This document shows, in pieces, positions 16,201 to 23,545 of a stretch of DNA of 24,806 nt. The stretch comes from a virus. A program made the position numbers and the translations under genes. Position 1 is the first letter of the stretch, and every line of letters starts with the position of its first letter. The stretch spans positions 1 to 24,806 of the IMG/VR virus record IMGVR_UViG_3300017613_000733; one strand, written 5' to 3'. Under the pieces are notes generated by a model. The model was not told where the DNA came from and ran no database searches. It was given only the letters and a program-made list of their open reading frames with translations.

Positions 16201-19114
16201 GGACTATACGTATTAATGCATTTCTCTGAAAGATTTCATTATGCATCATATCTTCATGAGACATCTTAAGTACTCTAAGATCCTTGCCATCCTTTTTAAT
16301 TATCTTACCTCCAGCATCCCTAACATATTCAAAGGGCAGCCCCAGGTCATCCATTAGGAAACCTGCAGATTGGCTCTGGTTAAATAATGTAAGGTCTACC
16401 TCATAGTATATCTCATCATCAACTGCAACATTACCAGGCTTATCTAGGAAGTCAAAGTCTACCTTAAAGACATCCCTATTCATAGTATTATCCTGAAGCT
16501 GATGAGTAGTCTTATGAAACTCAAAGAATCTCATTGTTTTGTCCATTAAGAACTTAAATATAGTAGAAGAGAATGCTTTAACAGGCTTCTTTACTTTCTC
16601 CTTAACATCTACAGGATCTAGTTCGCCAGCTTCTGACGAATCCTCAGTAGTACTATCAGGAGTATTAGGAGTAACAAGCTCGATAGGAGCAGGTTTATTT
16701 TCTACTACAGCAGCTTCTTTCTTCTTCTTAGCAGAGCTTTTAGCTTTCTGAGCATAGTACTCATTTATAAGAGATAAAGTCTTTTTGGTCTCAGGGGTAT
16801 TAGTAGGGAGAATACTACTAACGAAATCTGCAAATCCTTGTGCAGAGTTATTCTTATTAGTAAGCAGTTTCATAAGTCCTGCAGGTGTACCCTCCTTCTG
16901 GAGTAGTGCTTCTATCTCGTCCATCTCAGTGGCCAATAAGAATTCTCTACCCTCATACCGATTGCCAATTTGCGCACCAGTTGTCTCTGTAACATTAGGA
17001 GCCTCGGCAGCTTGTTTGTTAAGTGCCTCTGTCTTAGCTTCGTTTACAGTACCTTCAGCTTCAGTACCTTTAACATCATTATCAAACTTGTCCATATTAA
17101 CACCATCAGTAGGGGCCTCTTCATCACCACTACTTTCTATCTTCTCAGTAGTGTCCTTCTTTAGCTTCTCCTTATTACGCTTGATTTGATCCTCAGTATC
17201 TTTACGCTGATATTCCTTATCAGAGAAATTCTTAAAGTCCTCAGCTCGCTGGGTATACTCTCTTGTAGTCTGTATCTTTTCAAACTCAGCACTACCTAAT
17301 GCTTTCACATCAACAGTCCCAGAGACATCCTTATCAGTATTCTTCTCTTCATTAGTACGAGGGTCTTTCTCAAGAATACCATCATTCTTCTTCTTAGTGG
17401 CAGCTATCCTAGCCTCATAAAACTTCTCTTTTATTTTATATAACTCTCTCCTAGACTGCTTGAGATCACCTTTCTCTAAGCGCATCTTAATATACTTTAA
17501 GCTCTTCTCATAACCATCTAGTATAACTTGGTTATCTAATAATTCTCTACCAGTTGCAGATAGTTCGTGTAACAGAGCTTCTGAATCTTTGAGCTTAGTA
17601 ATCTTCTTCTCAATGGACTCTAGTTTTTCACCATAGACATCCTTTAAGAACTTACTCTTAGCAATCTTCTTAGCGTAGTAAGGGTCATTAGTTTTAACTG
17701 CCTTAGTGTATTCATCAGCAGCTCTCTGTGCGTTAGCTATATCAGAATCAAGTATACCATGTTCTTCCTTAAATGCATTCAATTCTTCAATAAGACTTTC
17801 TGTATTACCATTAGCAGCTGCCTCAATAGCCATGTCAGATATTACAGACTGACCTATAAATTCCTGAGCATCTACATCATGGACTACTTCAGCCTCTTCT
17901 CTAACTCCAGCAAAATGAGCTAGTTTGGCCCCACGCTCTTCAATTTCTTGAACTCTACGTTGCTCCTCAGTAAGTATCCCTTTAGAGTTAAGTATAGCAT
18001 CGTTAATCTTCTTACCTGCCGTAGCAAATACTCCGCCACCTAGTGCTCCCATAAATGCTGAAGACCAGAACTCACCCTTATTCATGGCATGTCCCAGACG
18101 TTCAGTAAATGAGGAATCATCTGTTTCCCCAGATGCAAGCTCAGCAACACGTTCAGCTTCTTCGCCTACTACAAATTGAAAACCTTCTTCAATACCTTCA
18201 CTAACCATAGTTGAAGCTACATCATAAGGCTGAGCAAACCTAGCTTCCTTTAATTTATTTTTAAGTCCCTTAGCTTTTAAAGCTTTCTCTACCTTAACAC
18301 TCTTAGGTATCTTCAAGCGATTCAGAGCCAAGTATTGAGGTAAGTCCTGTGCCATCATAGCCCAGTTGGTATTCCAGCTGAACTGTGCACCTTTGGCAGC
18401 ATTCTTTCTAGCTTCCTGCTCATCCATACCTCCCTCAACGAATTCTTCGTACTTGCTTTCAAAGACTTGAGAAGCCTCCATCATGTTCTCCATATACCTA
18501 GATACAGTAGCTTGTCCTAAACCAGTAGTCATCCACTTAGCAGTCTTGCCCATCTTCTGGCTTATGTTCATTGCTTTGCCTAGCATACTAACTCCCTTAA
18601 CAGCACCTGCAGCGGGTATCATAAGACTTAATGTAGAAGCAACTGATGGAGCATTAGACATCCACCATGACCATGAGCCTGGATTAAACTTACCTTGATC
18701 AGCTTCTTTTTGGTATATAGGAGTAGCCTCTTGTGTCCAAGTACGTAAGCCCTTACCTATATCTGATAACCAGTTGCCCCAATCATCTTCAGTCTGGCTG
18801 ACAGTTCCTACTATGTCTTCAACGTCTAGCATATATCCTAAGCCTTCTAGAGTACCTCCAGCAATCTCACCAACTATGGCTTGATTTAATGCATTACCTA
18901 GCTGGGCCATCTTACCCTGTCTATGAGCACGGATATCCCCTACCCTATCAAGATTCTCTAATACAATATTCTTATCGTACTTAGATGTAAGTACATTACC
19001 TAACTGATGTACACCAGGAACAGCATAGTTCTTAGGTACGTCACCAGGCATAAGTTGTTCTTGCGGATTATCTTTCTCGTAATCAGCTATACTAGCATAA
19101 GTCTTCTTTGCCAT
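7295..19114 (-). CDS. Giant crAss-type virion RNA polymerase fused to metallopeptidase-like and membrane-active-like domains
   Basis: This 3939-aa protein should be a single-chain DNA-dependent RNA polymerase of the YonO/crAss group, which is related to cellular beta/beta' subunits, carried in the virion and acting early after ejection. Parts in order: residues 1-370 with hydrophobic segments at 155-178 and 351-367, possibly membrane-active; charged coiled coil about 380-640; acidic or Pro/Thr-rich linkers near 650-730, 790-850 and 1290-1368; a zincin-like metallopeptidase with HEAFH at 1438-1442 and candidate third ligand E1493/E1494. The polymerase core follows: KIHGGSF (H2727), recalling the beta-subunit HGNKG barrel motif; GYRIPTE at 2794-2800, recalling the beta' RxPTLH motif; the metal-binding DFDID at 2835-2839; a helix with SRAQRANG (about 2925-2932); and VDNAKDP at 3079-3085. 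Residues about 3735-3850 form a separate domain around GGGSAIIRG...NAYAIVTKKK. The gene starts two bases after the 486-aa gene and overlaps the next by one base. Polymerase identity is firm; flanking roles are inferred. Confidence 0.95.
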   Translation of the reverse strand: MAKKTYASIADYEKDNPQEQLMPGDVPKNYAVPGVHQLGNVLTSKYDKNIVLENLDRVGDIRAHRQGKMAQLGNALNQAIVGEIAGGTLEGLGYMLDVEDIVGTVSQTEDDWGNWLSDIGKGLRTWTQEATPIYQKEADQGKFNPGSWSWWMSNAPSVASTLSLMIPAAGAVKGVSMLGKAMNISQKMGKTAKWMTTGLGQATVSRYMENMMEASQVFESKYEEFVEGGMDEQEARKNAAKGAQFSWNTNWAMMAQDLPQYLALNRLKIPKSVKVEKALKAKGLKNKLKEARFAQPYDVASTMVSEGIEEGFQFVVGEEAERVAELASGETDDSSFTERLGHAMNKGEFWSSAFMGALGGGVFATAGKKINDAILNSKGILTEEQRRVQEIEERGAKLAHFAGVREEAEVVHDVDAQEFIGQSVISDMAIEAAANGNTESLIEELNAFKEEHGILDSDIANAQRAADEYTKAVKTNDPYYAKKIAKSKFLKDVYGEKLESIEKKITKLKDSEALLHELSATGRELLDNQVILDGYEKSLKYIKMRLEKGDLKQSRRELYKIKEKFYEARIAATKKKNDGILEKDPRTNEEKNTDKDVSGTVDVKALGSAEFEKIQTTREYTQRAEDFKNFSDKEYQRKDTEDQIKRNKEKLKKDTTEKIESSGDEEAPTDGVNMDKFDNDVKGTEAEGTVNEAKTEALNKQAAEAPNVTETTGAQIGNRYEGREFLLATEMDEIEALLQKEGTPAGLMKLLTNKNNSAQGFADFVSSILPTNTPETKKTLSLINEYYAQKAKSSAKKKKEAAVVENKPAPIELVTPNTPDSTTEDSSEAGELDPVDVKEKVKKPVKAFSSTIFKFLMDKTMRFFEFHKTTHQLQDNTMNRDVFKVDFDFLDKPGNVAVDDEIYYEVDLTLFNQSQSAGFLMDDLGLPFEYVRDAGGKIIKKDGKDLRVLKMSHEDMMHNEIFQRNALIRIVHKKSGKVIGTLPRMDQAYGKGKVKFTDTAQEAQLQQLRNDIFTETINTKKTKGEHRFSIGGKVDKIHAGRFWTLSKTKAQEMKLKPTQVLTNDQPFLLGIGIMTANGLTLHVPNQKKMPVNTTVIKKTSKSTGKFSAVRAGITYLIIQNSAGEWVPFRLYNEPVIGPEGLPNNAALYEELMAQLESSNTVAFGKVQKAATKVAYLEYEYNKETDTFTFTRKNDSPLEVKRNELRTNTDMIKLLQSIPLQISSKEINRRSTVKYGDQKTYNEMVSSEGRLWTNLHPNQHTHSSRIDVVPYAPKGSVPVVPKDNPHDEKASENKAVAEPVVEYKSDNEDVNKTDESLTPKVKDEEVVAVDPQQEPVETKPTTPEVKPTTKPTPKAENATNRDNNQADSSRRFSLKTSEDMQQWDRKKEEAWFKSRFPNVPFHVFQNLKEVLKGGELAWGTFYNAAVYISDNAATGTTYHEAFHAVFNLYLSEAQQKKLLAEEASSKPLMAAEVKKVMDSIEGLTEQEAKKIALEERMAEKFKKFVETEMENTSWGARINRFFKGLWAFVRQVVFNRTSMQDTFILANSWSQKFRKPIPANVKNFKSQKPRYLIKEMNSPGEQHRRVVTINDMLITSMNSFIKSKQASKPLTSLADLKEGLAEAQKDYSNYSYHDLAKEFGIDFFYREVEQTLVEQREKAKLENPNDPYIAERIQAMIDTFIVKKTEVTIRGKKKIINKYGKLGELAARELAVRGIKTKIRNDSLVTKGEQGPQAEQPEDIQLEEEEQTRLEGWQVQVEQMSGKDSLSKEIRTVLSQVPIPKTVNGKQSYDKFGKPEFRYDDLGFPMYYDFDRIYNTLKRDLADLYSAEEISAKLAELSVANPEYNTLIERLENDSLLKTKFTVDFMKAHMKYFMVTQDESGRFNVFNIARRNSRNIVLDNWSYALEHPLPHDNFVVNSKGEIRDEQVDDISQKFEAFVAALAEKKRTESALDEGDFLDYLSLTERMGLDITYTDLEKIIVDKGVKGEPNFISKYERFEYLNGLVRDSYISKLQKGTLPHLAVGETKRLKEMSDLINRHREELFESSILNIDNKKTYAHIPPNFMTKMIAQLKKGDNTMVDNLLTDPFYQDNLWLQDLIKDPKQDYNAMNREEIEFVVLDGYKEHKRKGKKYTKLNEAQVEAVAINQYLNNNVKGKYGFYAVPIFADAPVMGFVKFLKNDNTKDVVKALFNVAIQEQTRMNRIKNSKDVAFMDAYKRKNEFIYLPSLNKDFLGKNLEENKEAVMANIEAWLEEKYSEWKTKADEAWAITGDDRKISTEVPKEDLNEFLKQYYFDSFFASIMISQLTSGDEAFYKSSSDFQKRNKQLWSPGLFLNTTATYTDPKGNVIEAGEDYNNIYVDDVEVPSKILGELKKALQVSVDAKQISSDKMYSILASYGYKTGTETRELKGEQRPVAINPDTKRFFFSKDVNVADGQSYITMDRFRKVQIGLGRWNDVLNESFERIKDGGGTINDMEVIMNPMKPFMYQLHKVDGVVLPTQHKNSEFIVTPQLAYRDSTGAVRTPSAEDAKNGYKDFQSPTMAKILHTLEGNNETGKVIDAMHFESVVKAGLFGKVPFKNLGKATVHTLDNRYYRLQQETPPHHIDDENIFGTQTRKLIFADIPEDAMFKISGIEEPLTKRALWDKWNQLISKDLEVAYDNVRKEFLTKEGIQKILLEEVRSQNLGEQFEEALQLVDGDFKLPLYHPLHSKRLEALVTSVFRNRITKQKIHGGSFVQVTNFGFSDELNLKMKDGALEYAEVAMPWTSKKYFQPLLDDKGFLDPKKLNKEQQEMLKMIGYRIPTEDKYSLLPMKVVKFLPQESGASIMLPSEITTIAGSDFDIDKLFVMIPNFNTVVDKAAIKEALKKKGFNHVSDRTLGVVLNNNLSQLKGEDRNIKKAVNALLEADAGYKLQTIEKEKYDLDDIEGSSRAQRANGLQDIMWSIMTHQTTFHKFINPGGFDNLKKIGNIITLLEDGNLYEDISNLTDDELNSLAEEVKAKKPLNLHLRQDWVEQFTRNMTGKELISVFANHNTAHAVLQWSEVEFNNAIMFDGHKATKINGVKTIDGQGYISRVISSFLSAAVDNAKDPIASIINMSLYTADTVALLASLGYSETTIFSFTSQPIIKELNRRYYNYGGHRKAEAQALVELTKEIGDGISKYTNRGDTKVHVNLNTNTMLNNITTGKKVAQELANAKALTDETEREDALKKVYETHYDYFVDQLNVLRMFKRHSKKGAVLNDIVSALKFDRPNGSLGPTLARSEFLMEKIDKAMEHEGAPGGVKGLKNIIPTKQLSEDGEGRKFTRSVRKQGPAKSDYPTMDSFYENGLDKPVYGDPDLTQKQRESMTEEELKAHAESRFDGISAMFPWFNMEFKAVKKRIMENSSLIDQDIGIDEIEFINYQYLSYLSKKFTPLFDPSDKSDIINNFPAEFTKAMRDNPRLKEDEFLRRIAIVPSDDKSPIPSLRFDNTGSLSSYHKDMLVQHWEGLLGNKDPKMKEIGEKLVKYVMYTHGFGFNPFSFGHLIPVSYYTQFSDFNTFLKTEVLENNSEVDMTDFGMFIDQFYRNHWYEDKYVTGVNRDLSNISGDYIRNKKGAILGFLVDPTTVKDASLFKIKYEEITYFAPYVKANISGVWYLFKHTEDGVYEKVSKLGIPHRVTEYTAPIDGTMFEGTESVINANRVQVGQDLKETQQLLDEARPTAPHGEVPEQILAQAEVPFDGAPTIEVSITSGNYTRKNVEADPETAYVFTENTHSITAFPDRQGGGSAIIRGLSNAYAIVTKKKYDYNTRENVDYQDTDADFKEFTEVNTKLIAELKALNKPIVFPKGFASDKAKLPTRFAEWLQTELKNNFGLETELNANKTGLISKSVTVSSSLMIDSPTLQQPQGPENVPDGAPPPILPDEHELGEGLTDWSDFASPGEFNSVIDKFNNMSDEVAEERRKECK

Positions 19115-19116
19115 AA

Positions 19117-20577
19117 TTATAATACTTTCATAAATTTTTCAGGAGTTAATATAGTAGTGTTGCCTTCCCCATCCTTATACTCTACTTCATATCCCCATAA
19201 ACCATCTATATTGATAACAGGAATACTACGTGCTTTTCTACCACCGCTTAAATTTCTAACAGGAGCTTCTCCCGTTAGTCTGTTGTAAGAGGGTAAAATA
19301 TCCATATACAAGTTGTTCATTAACCCTTGCTTAGTATCTTTCATCCCAGGATCGCCTACAGCATATCTAAGAGTCTTACCACCCACTTTAGCTGTAGCAT
19401 ATAAAGCTCCATCTAAATAAGGATTATTTTGCATCTGACCTACTACTTGGAAAGTTTTCCAGAACTCATCAACTTTTTCATCATCCTTAAAGCCCTCTAG
19501 TATGTCAACAAGTTGGCCCTGACCATTTCCTCCTAATTGGAAGACAGGTACATCCCCTAAGGTAGATTTAACTAATTTAGTTTTGTTACTCATATCACTA
19601 GCCTTTTCCCATCTACGATATCCAAAACTTTGATCTTCTAAACCTTTATCAGCATAGTCTATACGTCTTTCCAGATCCTTTTGATCACCTATAGCATCGC
19701 CTTTCATAGGCCTTATCCTACCTTTAATATTAGCATACTCTTCGTCACTAGTACCGCCTACCCAGCCTTGGCCAAAGAGACCACTGTCACGAGTAGTACC
19801 GAAATCAAATTCTTCTGAAGCAGTGTTATATGTACCAGCAGCGAAGTCGTCAGATGTACCACCACTACCGTCAGCAGGATCTGGCATTCTAAACTTATTT
19901 CTTACTACATCCTCTATCACTCTCATCTCTGAATTAAAATATGCATCACCAGCTGCACGAGCATAAGCAAGTTGCCTAGCCATAGGTAGATTATTTTGAA
20001 CATATTCCTGAGCCATCTGATGAACTTCATTAAAGGTTTTGCCCTTAGTAGCACTACTATTAACCCAGGTATTTAATTCCTTACCTATGTCAACGTAGTC
20101 AGCTATTGGAGTTAGTGGATCCTGCATAGCTAGGCTTTCCATATAAGCAGGAAGCTTACCTTCAGTCACACGTTTATTAATGCCCTCTATATTTTTCTGA
20201 GCAGTCGTATACCTAGTTTGTATCTGACCTAACTCTCCAGACTGTAGATTAGTTTCTAATTCTCTACGCATTCCTTTCATATATGGAATTAACTGTGAGT
20301 AGTCACCCTTAGCACTAGCTATCTTATTTTTTATTGCATCGCCATAGGTCTTCTGGATTTGCTGTAGTCTCTCCTTGTCTGGGCCATAAGCCCTAACTGA
20401 GTTAACTAACCTATCACTAGCATCTGATAATGCTTCCCCTTGGAGGAAGTCTTGATGCTCTCTCTGCTTTGTCTGAGAGTACATGTTCAGCTGTTGTGCT
20501 TGTAAGCCAGCTAAAAAGTTCTGATTGATTGGGGTCAGTCTCTGACTAACACCTTGAGTAAATGGAGTTATAGCCAT
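19117..20577 (-). CDS. Putative virion cargo protein, mostly helical
   Basis: The 486-aa product is not recognisable by name. Residues about 15-210 are predominantly helical, rich in Gln, Lys, Glu and Ala, and could form a coiled coil. A Gly/Ser/Asp-rich linker follows near 235-265. The C-terminal half is more mixed and ends in an alpha/beta segment (IPVINIDGLWGYEVEY). There is no signal peptide or clear membrane segment. Its ATG is two bases after the stop of the preceding gene, and its stop is two bases before the start of the giant polymerase, so it belongs to the same tightly coupled unit. In crAss-like phages, genes between the muzzle and the RNA polymerase encode proteins packaged in the capsid or tail. 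A cargo or ejection role is therefore inferred from position and composition. Confidence 0.75.
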   Translation of the reverse strand: MAITPFTQGVSQRLTPINQNFLAGLQAQQLNMYSQTKQREHQDFLQGEALSDASDRLVNSVRAYGPDKERLQQIQKTYGDAIKNKIASAKGDYSQLIPYMKGMRRELETNLQSGELGQIQTRYTTAQKNIEGINKRVTEGKLPAYMESLAMQDPLTPIADYVDIGKELNTWVNSSATKGKTFNEVHQMAQEYVQNNLPMARQLAYARAAGDAYFNSEMRVIEDVVRNKFRMPDPADGSGGTSDDFAAGTYNTASEEFDFGTTRDSGLFGQGWVGGTSDEEYANIKGRIRPMKGDAIGDQKDLERRIDYADKGLEDQSFGYRRWEKASDMSNKTKLVKSTLGDVPVFQLGGNGQGQLVDILEGFKDDEKVDEFWKTFQVVGQMQNNPYLDGALYATAKVGGKTLRYAVGDPGMKDTKQGLMNNLYMDILPSYNRLTGEAPVRNLSGGRKARSIPVINIDGLWGYEVEYKDGEGNTTILTPEKFMKVL

Positions 20578-20579
20578 GC

Positions 20580-22523
20580 TTATTGTGTTAAATTATATGG
20601 GTCAAACGTACTTATCCTCTTATTAATATCATATAACTTCTTTACATAAGCCTCTTTCTCAGCTTGTTTGGCTGCAGGATTATATATCTCTGAAGTATTA
20701 TAAATAGGATTAAAATTAGGGTCTTGTTTATGAGTAGGAGGAGGTGCTTCTGACTGCTTATATAAAGACAAAAAGTTTACTCCTGTTAGTGCACCTAACT
20801 TAAGTAAATCCATTCTCTCTTGTTTAGTCAGTGGCTCATCCTTTAGCTTCTCTGCAGGCTTATCCCCAGATATAAATCTACTTCCATCAGATAATACATC
20901 TAGTGCTGCTTGTCCAGTTAAGGATACAGTCTCACTAATCTTCTCTGTAAATGATTTATCTTGGTTCCATATATCTCCTAAAGATTCTCCATATCCTGGA
21001 ATATCTTCTGCTATAGGAGAGTTGGCCCCTTGAGCAGCAGCCATAGATGCGATATCAGCATCATGAGCAGCCTTAGCAGGATCTACAGTACCTGTACCTT
21101 GTGGTGTAGTACTATTAGTTGTAGCTGGAGACTGTGGATTTAAATTAGCTGTATTAATATCAGGACGTAATATAGGATTATCTACTTTCTTTACAGGAGA
21201 CTCATAATCACCCATGATATTCTTATTAGTAGCATCAATATAACCTTTCATGAGCTCTTTGTTATCAGCTAAAGCAGCCTTATATAATGCTTGTTGGCCT
21301 ACATACTGTCCTAAATCAGATAGTTGACTTAATCCCATAGAAGCTAGATTACTTTTAGTAGCTTCACTCTGTAGATTAAATTGATCAACTCCATAGTCTG
21401 ATTGTGCATTCTGACCTTGAGCCATTAAAGATTGTCTAGCATTAAATGTATCAGCTTGCATTTGATTCTGAGCATCTACATTAGCTTTATACTGCTGAGC
21501 TTTAGATAGTGCTTGGCCACCTGCAGTCTGAGCTGCAATCTGTCCAGCCATGGAGTTCCTAAGGTTACGTCTAGTTATATTAGTCTGGCCTTCGATACCT
21601 CTAAGCTCTTCACTAACATCATACTCAGGAGCTTCTATACGTTCTGGAGTAATCTGATAGTCTTCCTTATTCAGTTTCTCAGTCTTGCCAAATACACCTC
21701 TTGCTAAGTTAGCAACAGCAGGTAAAGCTTGTGCTGCCATTGTTAGAGCTTCTGTATTACCCAAAGTATTTACTATACCACCTTTAAGGTTATCTCCAGG
21801 ATCACCTGTTAAAGTAGGGTCATGTGTATAAGTATCCTTAGTTTGTATAGAAGTTGGATGAGCACTATAAGTAGCTGGAGCTTGAGGTTGGATCCCTATA
21901 TCTAATTGCTCATATGGCACATCAGTATTATCATTACCAGTGTAATGGACTGGAGCTACTTGAGGCTCAATTACACCTGGCCAGCGAACCAAAGGGTTAG
22001 AAGGCTGAGTTAGGTCTAACCCTAAACCTGGTTGCATGAATCCTGACTGTCCAATAAAAGGAGGATCTGTTGGAGGAGCACTATAAGTAGCTGCAGAATC
22101 TTTATTATATGTAGTTGGTACATTAGCACCAGACCTAGTAGCTATAGCTTCAGGAACCCCTGTATTAGGAAATGCAGTAACTCCTTGAGTACCCATATTA
22201 ATAGGATCAATATAAGGATTCTGATAATTATCCAAGATATTAAAGTTTCCAAAGGTCTGCTCTTGTCCTACAGGAGGAATGTCTGGGTTTATATACCCAC
22301 CTAAATTAAAGTTTTCAGTGACGAACTGTGGAGCGACTCTAGTATTGTCAGCCTCCATAGCTACTCTCTGTATTTCTTGTTTCTGTTTTAAAGCTGTCAG
22401 TTCAGCTATTAAAGACTTCTCGGCCATAGGATCAAGCTCAGATAAATCATCCCCTAAACGGACTTTATACTTAGCCATGATCTTTTTAGCTTGAGAAGCA
22501 TATGAGGGTTTCTTCTTAGCCAT
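20580..22523 (-). CDS. Putative virion cargo protein with Ala/Gln-rich coiled coil
   Basis: The predicted product is 647 aa from the ATG at 22523. That start is preferred over one 57 bases upstream because it gives MAKKKPSYAS, like the next giant gene's MAKKTYAS, and overlaps the previous stop by only 8 bases (ATGGCTAA). Residues about 20-55 are a charged helix. Residues 60-255 are Pro/Gly/Thr/Asn-rich and probably disordered, with a short repeated TYSA(P/H)PT motif. Residues about 258-280 are hydrophobic with alanines. Residues about 306-436 are a long Ala/Gln-rich helical region as in phage ejection proteins. The C-terminal third is again polar and Pro-rich. No enzyme motif is visible. Position between the muzzle and the virion polymerase suggests a packaged or ejected protein (inference). 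Confidence 0.75.
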   Translation of the reverse strand: MAKKKPSYASQAKKIMAKYKVRLGDDLSELDPMAEKSLIAELTALKQKQEIQRVAMEADNTRVAPQFVTENFNLGGYINPDIPPVGQEQTFGNFNILDNYQNPYIDPINMGTQGVTAFPNTGVPEAIATRSGANVPTTYNKDSAATYSAPPTDPPFIGQSGFMQPGLGLDLTQPSNPLVRWPGVIEPQVAPVHYTGNDNTDVPYEQLDIGIQPQAPATYSAHPTSIQTKDTYTHDPTLTGDPGDNLKGGIVNTLGNTEALTMAAQALPAVANLARGVFGKTEKLNKEDYQITPERIEAPEYDVSEELRGIEGQTNITRRNLRNSMAGQIAAQTAGGQALSKAQQYKANVDAQNQMQADTFNARQSLMAQGQNAQSDYGVDQFNLQSEATKSNLASMGLSQLSDLGQYVGQQALYKAALADNKELMKGYIDATNKNIMGDYESPVKKVDNPILRPDINTANLNPQSPATTNSTTPQGTGTVDPAKAAHDADIASMAAAQGANSPIAEDIPGYGESLGDIWNQDKSFTEKISETVSLTGQAALDVLSDGSRFISGDKPAEKLKDEPLTKQERMDLLKLGALTGVNFLSLYKQSEAPPPTHKQDPNFNPIYNTSEIYNPAAKQAEKEAYVKKLYDINKRISTFDPYNLTQ

Positions 22524-23526
22524 CGTATTCAATATTATCTGAGAATATATAATCACCAAACTTGACTTCATTGTTGTCAACCATGGCTATATCTCCTAGT
22601 TTAATACTATCAGTGGTACCATTACCACCTTTAATTTCTGAAATACCTTTGTTTGTAGAGCCTAGTGACCCACCATAAGCTCTATTGAGCATAGTAGGAT
22701 CTAGGTTAGCATTATATTGTTGAGCAGCTGTTTGTTGGGTAGCCATATCTAATTGACCTTGCTGGGCTTTAGCAGCTTTGTCCTTACCAACTTGCCCTGC
22801 TATACTTCCAACACCACTAGCCATAAGAGGTACACCAGCAATAGCCCCGCCAGGAACTATACTGAGAGCAGCTCCAGCAGCAGTCTGTAAAATGCCTGGG
22901 ATATATCCCCCAAACTTAAACCCTGGTATATCAGTATTACCTACATTAGGTCTTTTATCTTTAGGTTTAGGATTACCTGGCCCCCATTGAATATCAACAG
23001 GGGAACCACCCTCATTACTGGAACCTAAATGCTTACCTAAATTCCTAGCTTGCCCATATATACTAGTACCTTGATCGGGTATAGACTTTAAGTAACCAGC
23101 TAGTGAAGGATCAGCAACTCTATTATTAAAATTATACTGATCAGATACTATTGTATCATTACCATGTATATTAATATTAGCCTGACCTAAGGTAGTCTTA
23201 AGGTTATATGCTGGATCTGTAGCCTTCTTTAATATTTCAGAATTCTTAGCAGAACCCCCCACATCACCGTATTGTGTTCCTGTGGCATAATCAGCATACT
23301 CTATAGTATTCTTACCTTTAGCTAAATTCTTTTTGGTAATATCCTTAAGAATCTTCATTTCTTCTGGGGTCAGGCTCTTCTCCGTAATAGGAGAGTCTCC
23401 ACCTGCTATATCGTAAAGTAGTTGGTTAGCTGCCAAAGGAACCCCTAGATTCTTATGCCTCATATCCCTACTAACTCCACCAAGAGTTCTACTCTTTCGC
23501 TTTCTCTTAGTCTTAGTTTCTGCCAT
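22516..23526 (-). CDS. Putative virion cargo or ejection protein with glycine-zipper-like segment
   Basis: This 336-aa product is first after the mapped promoter. It begins with a very basic stretch (KTKRKRKSR). Residues about 30-180 form a globular domain with DQYNFNN at 129-135 and YGQARNLG at 157-164, which I cannot name. Residues 205-246 are Gly/Ala-rich and hydrophobic (FKFGGYIPGILQTAAGAA, then IVPGGAIAGVPLMASGVGS), a glycine-zipper-like pattern that could insert in a membrane. A Gln/Ala-rich helix at 248-272 and a C-terminal beta-rich tail (GDIAMVDNNEVKFGDYIFSD) follow. The ATG is 20 bases downstream of the -7 promoter element, giving a leader of only about 10-15 nt without a Shine-Dalgarno sequence. 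The gene overlaps the next by 8 bases. A cargo or membrane-penetration role is inferred. Confidence 0.75.
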   Translation of the reverse strand: MAETKTKRKRKSRTLGGVSRDMRHKNLGVPLAANQLLYDIAGGDSPITEKSLTPEEMKILKDITKKNLAKGKNTIEYADYATGTQYGDVGGSAKNSEILKKATDPAYNLKTTLGQANINIHGNDTIVSDQYNFNNRVADPSLAGYLKSIPDQGTSIYGQARNLGKHLGSSNEGGSPVDIQWGPGNPKPKDKRPNVGNTDIPGFKFGGYIPGILQTAAGAALSIVPGGAIAGVPLMASGVGSIAGQVGKDKAAKAQQGQLDMATQQTAAQQYNANLDPTMLNRAYGGSLGSTNKGISEIKGGNGTTDSIKLGDIAMVDNNEVKFGDYIFSDNIEYDG

Positions 23527-23545
23527 AATATATATAATTTGTGTG

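Noticed and set aside
16785-17189. 134-aa plus-strand ORF inside the polymerase gene
   Set aside because: It is antisense to a Ser/Thr/Glu-rich linker of the giant gene; its low-complexity Ser/Val/Leu-rich translation is what that composition produces on the opposite strand. No start signal or domain is visible.
22524-22580. Upstream start for the ~647-aa cargo gene, adding 19 residues with a hydrophobic stretch that mimics a signal peptide
   Set aside because: It would overlap the previous gene by 65 bases. The internal ATG at 22523 gives an 8-base coupled overlap and an N-terminus (MAKKK..YAS) like that of the giant neighbour.
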